Source: Nonomuraea aurantiaca
GTDB taxonomy: Bacteria > Actinomycetota > Actinomycetes > Streptosporangiales > Streptosporangiaceae
Reading direction: 5' to 3'
Length of the DNA: 64,000 nucleotides
Assembly: GCF_020215705.1 (NCBI RefSeq)
Contig: NZ_JAIWNB010000008.1
Span: 1 to 64,000 of the forward strand
A program made the translations under genes and the position numbers. The notes under the pieces were generated by a model. The model was not told the origin of the DNA and searched no databases. It saw nothing but the letters and a program-made list of their open reading frames with translations. How positions within the stretch are numbered: the first letter of the stretch is position 1; the number at the start of each line of letters is the position of its first letter. Below, piece by piece: positions 57,974 through 64,000 of this stretch.

Positions 57974-59068
57974 CCTCTCGTACGTACGGGCCGCGGCCCA
58001 GCACACCAGCAACGCCACCCCGAACACCGGCAGCCAGCCCAGCCGGGCGAGCACCCAGCCGAAGCCGTCAGGGGCGGTGTGCAGGCCGGGCAGCGCGTCG
58101 CTCACGAACAGCCCCGCCACGGTGACCGTGATCAGCGCGGTCTGGTGCCACAGGAAGATCGTCATCGCCGACAGGTTCACCAGCGCCACCGCCGCCCAGG
58201 CGGCCGGGCGGCGCAGCGCCCGCCGCAGCGGGCCGAGCAGCAGCAGGGCCGCCCCGCACTGGGCGAGACCGAAGGAGACGGCCGCGAGGGAGGGCGGATC
58301 GAGGTTGGAGACCGGGGCGCCCGGCACCCCGACCATGGCGGCCGGATACCCCGCCCACATGACGAGCCCGGCCGCGGTGGCGGCGCCGCCGAGCAGCAGC
58401 GCCCAGCCGGTCCCACGGCCGCGCAGGTCGCCTCGGGCCCAGGCCGCGCCGAGGCAGTACGGCACCAGCCACCCGGCCACCAGGTTGAGCCGGCCGACCC
58501 AGGCCGGGCCGCCCAGGCCGTACCGGATCAGGTCACCCAGCACGACGGCGGCGAGCGGCCACAGCGGGTGCAGCCGGGCGACCAGCGGGGTCAGCGCCGT
58601 CAGCACCGCGAAGACCAGCAGGAACCACATCGGCGACAGCACCAGCTTGACCAGCACACGCACGGTGTCGAGGGCGACCCCGGAGGCCAGCAGCGCGCCC
58701 GCGACCACGGCCCACACCACCAGCACGGCCACGACCGGCCGGAACAGCCGGGCCATTCGCCCGCCGAGCCAGCGCCCGTAGGTCATGCCGCGAGCGCGGG
58801 CGCGGACGTAACCCCTCGCCCCCATCTGCCCACCCACCAGGAAGAACACCGCCAGCGTCTGGAACACCCAGGAGACGGGGGTGAGCTCGGGCAGGTGCTT
58901 GAGCGGGCTGGCGGCGCGCACCGTGCCGTCGCCGACGACCACGGCGGTCACCAGCCAGTGGCCGAGCACCACCCCGAGGATCGCCAGGGCGCGCAGCGCG
59001 TCGACGCCCCGGTCGCGGCCGGCCGGGGTCGACGCCTCGATCCGCTGGATGAGCTGGGAGGATGCCAT
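57947..59068 (-). CDS. Acyltransferase-3 family membrane protein
   Basis: This 373-residue integral membrane acyltransferase reads DRGVDALRALAILGVVLGHW, the family opening with the catalytic His in LGHWL. About ten helices follow (WVFQTLAVFFLVGGQMGARG, VVAVLVVWAVVAGALLASGV, AMTIFLWHQTALITVTVAGL). It would O-acylate an exported polysaccharide, lipid or antibiotic. I chose the ATG at 59068 (MASSQLIQ); an earlier start lacks support. It is convergent with the MFS gene. Confidence 0.9.
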   Translation of the reverse strand: MASSQLIQRIEASTPAGRDRGVDALRALAILGVVLGHWLVTAVVVGDGTVRAASPLKHLPELTPVSWVFQTLAVFFLVGGQMGARGYVRARARGMTYGRWLGGRMARLFRPVVAVLVVWAVVAGALLASGVALDTVRVLVKLVLSPMWFLLVFAVLTALTPLVARLHPLWPLAAVVLGDLIRYGLGGPAWVGRLNLVAGWLVPYCLGAAWARGDLRGRGTGWALLLGGAATAAGLVMWAGYPAAMVGVPGAPVSNLDPPSLAAVSFGLAQCGAALLLLGPLRRALRRPAAWAAVALVNLSAMTIFLWHQTALITVTVAGLFVSDALPGLHTAPDGFGWVLARLGWLPVFGVALLVCWAAARTYERSGAQVDRW

Positions 59069-59239
59069 GGCGCCGAAGCTACGGATCGCCTCTTGTGGTC
59101 GGCTTCCCCCTGGGGAGCGCACCGTTGGTGTAGCTCCGAAGTATCAGGCGGGTGAGTGTGCCGGGTAGGAGCCTGCTCCCAGCCGCAAATCATGCGAAGG
59201 GCGGAAGAATAGGGATCAGCCGGTGCAGATGCTGGATTG

Positions 59240-60831
59240 ATGAAGCTGAGAGCCTTGATGGCCAGCGCCGCGCTGGCGATGGCCGCTCTGCCGGCCTCCG
59301 CCGCTTCCGTACACGAGTGCGCCCAAGCGGTGAGCCGCTGCGACGGCACCATCTCCGTCCCCCTGAACTGGAACGACCCGTCCTCCGAGCGCATCACTGT
59401 GGCCTTCGCCTGGTTGCCCGCGAAGGACGCGGCGCAGGGCACCATCCTCGCCAACCCCGGCGGGCCCCTGCCCGCGCTGCCCCAGATCCCGACCCTGCAG
59501 CAGGCGCTCGGTCCCGTGCTCGACCGGCGGAACCTCCTCGTGGTCGAACCGCGCGGCCTGGGCAAGTCCTCGCCGCTGCTGTGCCCCGGCCTCAACCTGA
59601 CGGCCCCGGAGACGATCAGCACGTGCGCGCGCCTGCTCGGCCCGCGCGCCCAGTACTTCACCGCCGACCAGGTGGTGGCGGACATGGACGCGGTCCGGCG
59701 GGCGCTCGGCGTGCCCGAGGTCACGTTCTACGGCAACTCCTACGGCACCCTCTACGCCCAGGCGTACGCCACTCGTCACCCCGGCAGCCTCGCCGCCGCC
59801 TTCCTCGACAGCACCACGATCACCGCGCCCGACGGGTACGCGCTCTGGCCGATGCGCACCCGCCTCGACCTGCTCGACCTGGTCTGCGAGCGGTCCCGCG
59901 CCTGCCGCGAGCTGCCGGGAAGCGCGAGCGGCACCTGGACCCGCCTGGTGGCCCACCTGCGGGCACAGCCCGACGCCGAGGTGCCGCTCAGCTCGCTCAT
60001 CGCCATCGGCAACAGCCTGCAGCAGCCGGTGTTCGGCCGGGAGGCGAGTGCCGCCGCCACCGCCTACCTGCGGGGCGACCAGGCACCGGGGCGGCGGCCC
60101 TGGAGTTCTGTGTGAACTGGCCCACCCCGCGCGACAACCCGCCGGTCCCGCCGCGGGCCAGGCGTCCCGCCGTACCGGTCCTGGTGGTCGGCGGCGACTT
60201 CGACACCGAGAGCCCGGCCGAGGTCGCCCGCGCCGTACGGACCTTCCCGGACGCCACGTTCGTCAAGGTCCGCTATGGCGGCCACAGCCTCGCCTGGAAC
60301 GGCGGGGCGTTCGGCGAGTGCGTGCGTACGGGGATGCGGGCCTTCCTGTCCGACACCGCTCATCGGATGCCTGACCTGCGGTGCGGCGCGGAGAACTATC
60401 GGGCGGCCGGAGCGTTCCCCCGCTCGGCGGCCGACGTCCCGGTGATCCCGGCCTCCGGACTGACCGCGTCGGAGCGGCGTACCGTTTCGGCGGTCCTCGC
60501 CACGGCCGTGGACGCCACGTCCCGCCGCAACCCGTACGCGCTGCTGCACGCCAGGCTGAAGACCGAGCCGGGACTGCGCGGCGGCCGGGTCGACTTCCGC
60601 GACGAGAACGCCACCATCGCGCTGGACCAGGTCCGCCTCGTCACCGACCTCCAGGTCAGCGGGGACATCCGGCTCACCGCGGCCGGCCGGGCCACCGCCG
60701 GACTCCGCGCGACGGGAGCCGACGGGCGGACGCACGACCTCACGCTGACCTGGCAGGCGTTCACCGCGCAGGAGCGCCCCGCCCTCTCCGGCACCTTCGA
60801 CGGCCGGCCGTTCTCCGCTCCTGGCACGTGA
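59240..60831 (+). pseudogene. Secreted alpha/beta hydrolase (TAP-like, S33) with internal deletion and frameshift
   Basis: The gene starts with the signal peptide MKLRALMASAALAMAALPAS. The N-terminal half has TILANPGGPLPALPQIPTL, NLLVVEPRGLGKSSPLLCPG and the nucleophile elbow VTFYGNSYGTLYAQAY. After AYLRGDQAP near 60090 the frame breaks. In the next frame ALEFCVNWPTPRDNPPVPPR, PVLVVGGDFDTESPAEVARA and VRYGGHSLAWNG (catalytic Asp and His) complete the fold, ending at 60831. Compared with the family, around 100 residues of the lid and middle region appear missing at the break. Activity is unlikely. Confidence 0.85.
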
Positions 60832-60858
60832 TCCACCCCGGCTCATAGCCTGACCCCC

Positions 60859-61052
60859 ATGAGCGAGGAAACCGAGCCCGGTACCGAGGACGGGTGGCTC
60901 GGCGGTGCCACGACGATGTGGTGGAGCCACGCGGGCGCGGCCACCTATCGGGCCTGGCTGGGGGAGGTGGGGCTGGAGGTCATCTCGGAGGAGTTCGTCC
61001 CGGAAGGGGACAACGGGCACGCCTGTTCTGGGCCCGCAAACCAGGCGGCTGA
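60859..61052 (+). pseudogene. Class I methyltransferase remnant (3' end, frameshifted)
   Basis: The sequence TEDGWLGGATTMWWSHAGAA, TYRAWLGEVGLEVISEEFVP and EGDNGH is the typical C-terminal end of UbiE-like methyltransferases (WSHAxAATY then F-x-E-G-D-G-G-H). The expected closing residues, LFWARKPGG and a stop at 61052, are in another frame, so a single-base indel lies near 61020. The SAM-binding part is absent; the start MSEETEPG may be a leftover of the true 5' end. Confidence 0.75.
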
Positions 61053-61106
61053 CGAGATTTCGGATGGGTTGCGGTAATCCGGGAGCGGCCGGAGGGACTA
61101 CTGGGT

Positions 61107-61682
61107 GTGGACGATCCTCAAGAACGATTCACCGACCTCTACGACCGGCACTACCGGAGCGTGCTCGGCTATGCGCTGCTGCGCGCCGAGCGTGACGCGG
61201 CCGAGGACGTCTCCAGTGAGACGTTCCTCGTCGCCTGGCGGCGGCTGGACGACCTGCCCGAGCCGCCGCTGCCGTGGTTGCTCGGCGTGGCGCGCAACCT
61301 GCTGGCCAAGCAGCGCGACTCACGCCATCGCCGGCAGGCTCTGGTCGACCGGATCACAGCGCTGACCACCTCGCGCGACCATGTCGGCTGGGACGTGGCC
61401 GACCACGTCATCGACAGGGAGAGCGCGCTGGCCGCGCTGTCGGCCCTGCCGGAGCAGGACGTGGAGGCGATGGTGTTCGCCACCTGGTACGGCCTGCCGC
61501 CCGAGCAGGCGGCCGCGGTCATGGGCTGTTCGGTCCGGACGTACAACGTCCGGCTCCACCGCGCGCGCAAACGGCTCGCCACCGCGCTGCGCCTGGAGCC
61601 GGGCGGTACGCGCCCGCAAGCCCGTACCACCCCGACCGCCCATACGGCCGGTGGCCGGTTCCAAGAGAACCCAGAGACCTGA
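61107..61682 (+). CDS. ECF-type RNA polymerase sigma factor
   Basis: This 191-residue sigma-70 family protein has region 2 (FTDLYDRHYRSVLGYALLRA, AAEDVSSETFLVAWRRLDDL, PEPPLPWLLGVARNLLAKQR) and region 4 (LSALPEQDVEAMVFATWYGL, PPEQAAAVMGCSVRTYNVRL). GTG at 61107 after GGAGGG. No anti-sigma factor with a zinc motif follows; instead it touches the CU044_5270 gene, whose membrane protein may serve that role. Arrangement is common in actinomycetes. Confidence 0.93.
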   Translation: MDDPQERFTDLYDRHYRSVLGYALLRAERDAAEDVSSETFLVAWRRLDDLPEPPLPWLLGVARNLLAKQRDSRHRRQALVDRITALTTSRDHVGWDVADHVIDRESALAALSALPEQDVEAMVFATWYGLPPEQAAAVMGCSVRTYNVRLHRARKRLATALRLEPGGTRPQARTTPTAHTAGGRFQENPET

Positions 61683-61714
61683 TGCCCGCAGCACCCCACC
61701 ACTCGGAGACTGAC

Positions 61715-62902
61715 ATGACCGACCGCTTGTTCGCCCAGCTCAAGCCGATGGAGCTGGAGGAGATGACAGAAGAGGCGCACCGGCGGCGCCGCTCGGCCGA
61801 CCTGGCCGCCGCCTTCCGGACGCCCCGCTCCGCGCGCCCGTCCCGACGCCGGATCCGGGCCCCGTTCCTGCTGGTCGCGGGCACGGCCGCGGCCGGAGTG
61901 GCCGCGGCGGCGGTGATCGTCGCGACCGGCTCGAGCACCGCGCCCCCTACCGCCCCCACGCCGTCCACCCTGCCTCGCACCGCGCGGACCGCGATCGTGG
62001 CCAAGCCGGTGGACGCCCGCTCGTTCCTGCTCGCGGCGGCCGCGACCGCGGTGCGTGAGCCGGCCACGTCCGGCCGCTACTGGTACCTCCGCGAGCGCAC
62101 CTTCGCGAAGGTGCACGTCGTGCCGGGCGACTACATGACCCAGATCAAGGCCCTGCTGGCCGAGGAGCAGCGGAAGGAGAAGGAGCTCAAGGACAAGCCG
62201 GGCGAACTCGCCGCCCAGCGCAAGGAGATCAACGAGAAGATAACCCAGCTCAAGCAATCCGAGCTGCCGTACCTGGCGTTCACCACCGACACGCAGGACA
62301 CCTGGCGCGCGATGAAGCCGGGCGCGGCCAGCCGCTTCGTACGAGACCCGGACGTGAGCGTCACCTTCGGCTCCCCGCAGGACGAGGCCGACTGGAAGGC
62401 CGCGGGCTCACCCACCCTGACGGAGAAGAGGCCCACCACGCGCGACGACAGCAGCGAGCGGATCCTGTCGATCGACAACCCGACTCTGACGATCCAGAAC
62501 ATCTCGCGGCTGCCCACCGGCGAGGACGCGCTGAAGCGCCGCCTGGACACCCTGTTCAAGCAGAGCCCGAGCAGCGCCCGGCTCAGCAGGGGCGTCTATC
62601 TGTGGCAGACGGGCGTGGACCTGATGACCGCGCCGATCACGCCCGGCACCCGCTCCGCCCTGTTCAAGGTGTTGGCCGGCCAGGACGGCATCACCGCGCA
62701 GGGCCGGGTCACCGACGCGGTAGGGCGTACCGGGGTCGCCCTCTCGACGGCGGGGGACGACGGGGTGGAGTTCCGGATGATCATCAATGAGGACACCGCC
62801 GAGCTGCTGCAGTACGAGGTCGTGGAGAAGGGGCAGCCGCTCCTGCGGGTGGCGCTGGAGCGGATGGGCTGGGCCGACCACCTGGGAGACGTCCCGGCCT
62901 GA
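61715..62902 (+). CDS. CU044_5270-family membrane-anchored protein
   Basis: This 395-residue protein has a short cytoplasmic N-terminus, one membrane helix (FLLVAGTAAAGVAAAAVIVA, about 50-70) and a large extracellular part with WYLRERTFAKVHVVPGDYM, a charged coiled segment (LAEEQRKEKELKDKPGELAA QRKEINEK) and WQTGVDLMTAPITPGTRSA. It fits the CU044_5270 family, members of which pair with ECF sigma factors. I chose the ATG at 61715 with GGAG six bases upstream; an ATG at 61682 that overlaps the sigma stop is the alternative. Confidence 0.88.
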   Translation: MTDRLFAQLKPMELEEMTEEAHRRRRSADLAAAFRTPRSARPSRRRIRAPFLLVAGTAAAGVAAAAVIVATGSSTAPPTAPTPSTLPRTARTAIVAKPVDARSFLLAAAATAVREPATSGRYWYLRERTFAKVHVVPGDYMTQIKALLAEEQRKEKELKDKPGELAAQRKEINEKITQLKQSELPYLAFTTDTQDTWRAMKPGAASRFVRDPDVSVTFGSPQDEADWKAAGSPTLTEKRPTTRDDSSERILSIDNPTLTIQNISRLPTGEDALKRRLDTLFKQSPSSARLSRGVYLWQTGVDLMTAPITPGTRSALFKVLAGQDGITAQGRVTDAVGRTGVALSTAGDDGVEFRMIINEDTAELLQYEVVEKGQPLLRVALERMGWADHLGDVPA

Positions 62903-62942
62903 CGCGGGTGTCGAGGCCCGCACGGGGGCAGGTCCAGGCCGC

Positions 62943-64000
62943 CGGGGGGTGACGTGGCGAGCGCAGTTGCGTACGGGAGCGCTGGGCGTCATCACCGCCA
63001 TCACCGGCATCACGGGCATCACGGTCGTCGTGGCTGGGATCAGGCTGACCGGTTCGTGCCAGTCCCAGGCGGCCCAGGTGCTGAAGAAGTGGCGTAGGAG
63101 GTCGGTGTCGGATCCGTCTGCGGCATCGAGGACGGTGCGGGCGGCCAGGACCGCCCAAGCCAGACCGGGCAAGCCACCGAACGGGGCCGAGTCCAGGCCC
63201 TTCGCCCGTGCCCACGCCTTCACCTGGAGGGCGAGACGGGCGAAACGCTCGTGTGCGGGGCCCAGCGCGGCGCGGATCGCGGCCGCGTCGCTGACGGCGC
63301 TCAGGGCGATGGCCGCCGCCTCGCACAGTTCGGCGCGGCGGGACAGGAACTGCGCCGGAAGGATCTGACCGGTTGCCACCACGGTCAGGTCGACGTCCAG
63401 GCCGGACACATGCAGGCGCAGGCCCGGCACCCGTGCACCGACCACCTGCCGCAGCCGGACGGCCTCAGGCAGCGCCGCCCGCACCCGCGCCGCCACGTCC
63501 GTGCCCCCGTCTGGGAGTGCCGCCACCAGGTCCAAGTCGGCCGCGGGGAGCGCGCAGCCCACCCGTCGGGAGCCTGCGACGTGCACGATCCCGGGACGCA
63601 ACGCCTCCGTCAGTCGGCGAGTGACGTGATCGGCCAGGTCGTCCAGGCTCGGAACCGGCTCGGGAGCGGTGAGGTCGGGCAGCCATCGGAGTTCGCCCGT
63701 ACCCAGAGTGATCACCGCACGCGGGCTCGCCGCCACGGCCTCCTCAACCGTGGCGACCTTTCCCCTGGCCCAGGCGTCGCGCGCCGCCGCCCAGCAGCGC
63801 TCGGCCGCCTCCCCGCCGAGCCCGGCCAGGGCCTCGCGCAGACCGGCCCGCAACGGCTCCAGCGGGCCCGGCCCGAGCAGCCCGGCGCCCTCGGCGTACA
63901 GGGCCGACCATTCGACCTGCTCAGCTCATCGTCGGCCTCATCGTCCACGCGTCCCGCCAGCGCGGCCGCCGCCACGGCGTGCAGCACGCCCAGGTCGGCG
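62943..64000 (-). pseudogene. Poly(A)-polymerase-like nucleotidyltransferase, truncated at the 3' end
   Basis: The nucleotidyltransferase core reads IVHVAGSRRVGCALPAADLD (G-S/R-x-x-G, then D-x-D-like acidic pair) and LHVSGLDVDLTVVATGQILP with the third acidic residue. The central helical domain has RFARLALQVKAWARAKGLDS, FGGLPGLAWAVLAARTVLDA and PVMAVMTPSAPVRNCARHVT, which mirror the central domain of eukaryotic-type poly(A) polymerases. After RHVT (about 62948) homology ends without a stop and runs into DNA antisense to the CU044_5270 gene. Near 63912 the N-terminal part shifts frame (VLHAVAAAALAGRVDDE in one, VEWSALYAEGAGLLGPGPLE in the other). The gene continues beyond the window. Confidence 0.7.

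Noticed and set aside
63001..63030. Short GGCATCAC direct repeats considered as a CRISPR or VNTR
   Set aside because: Only three short degenerate copies that encode VMPVMPVMAV within the nucleotidyltransferase; no spacers.
1..64000. tRNA/rRNA genes, riboswitches, phage attachment sites, replication origin
   Set aside because: No cloverleaf with a conserved GTTCGA-type arm in context, no rRNA-like sequence and no DnaA-box cluster noticed by eye; tRNAscan-SE and Rfam searches would be decisive.

Overview
The window is 64 kb of very GC-rich DNA with strong third-position GC bias, frequent GTG starts, ATGA/GTGA stop-start overlaps and leaderless-looking promoters. Mycothiol-style DinB, F420-type LLM oxidoreductase, two P450s, CU044_5270 and DUF2255 proteins and many one-component regulators all point to an actinomycete. 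A Streptosporangiales genus (Nonomuraea/Streptosporangium-like) is my inference; nothing in the window proves it. I saw no tRNA, rRNA, CRISPR array, phage or replication origin. Apart from the groL edge, the content is accessory: small regulator-plus-enzyme modules.

Layout. 1-7.3 kb: 5' end of groL with a CIRCE operator, TetR regulator, type-B carboxylesterase, decayed SDR and membrane genes, and a PadR-ABC ATPase operon whose permease is reduced to a stub. 7.35-11.9 kb: a compact azole-peptide (LAP/TOMM) RiPP cluster with a Cfa-like methyltransferase, a 41-residue precursor carrying a run of five serines, a strong hairpin, a SagB-type dehydrogenase, an E1-like leader-binding protein and a YcaO cyclodehydratase. 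11.9-22.3 kb: class A beta-lactamase, prolyl oligopeptidase, MerR, an internally deleted alcohol dehydrogenase, DUF2255, LLM oxidoreductase, DJ-1/PfpI protein, HxlR, DinB, and a TetR-P450 pair. 22.3-31.2 kb: a TetR-controlled operon of a monooxygenase, a CDGSH/ferredoxin/globin fusion and an NmrA-like reductase, then SnoaL-like, AraC, VOC, an IS5 remnant, YciI, a truncated esterase with a truncated TetR, YqeY and a cupin. 31.2-40.3 kb: a large nSTAND/WD40 protein convergent with a Cys-rich pentapeptide-repeat protein, a frameshifted NmrA-like gene, and a 1250-residue secreted subtilase. 40.4-50.5 kb: ArsR-AHA1 pair, truncated methyltransferase, DUF4326, divergent MarR/quinone oxidoreductase, SWIM-SNF2 pair, DedA and a two-component system. 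50.5-64 kb: gene remnants, CorA with a coupled micro-membrane protein, P450 with a divergent HTH regulator, XRE-cupin, ArsR-like/MFS pair, acyltransferase-3, a broken hydrolase, ECF sigma with CU044_5270, and a truncated poly(A)-polymerase-like nucleotidyltransferase.

Two themes stand out. First, the RiPP cluster is the best candidate for an uncharacterised system: the likely core has serine/threonine but no cysteine, so an oxazole/methyloxazole product is expected. Second, about fifteen genes are remnants, internally deleted or frameshifted, often keeping both ends of the gene, and several form junctions between oppositely oriented genes. That is either an actively decaying accessory region or a sequence-quality problem, and it needs read-level checking. 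Divergent regulator pairs commonly have well-formed inverted repeats between them, which are listed individually.
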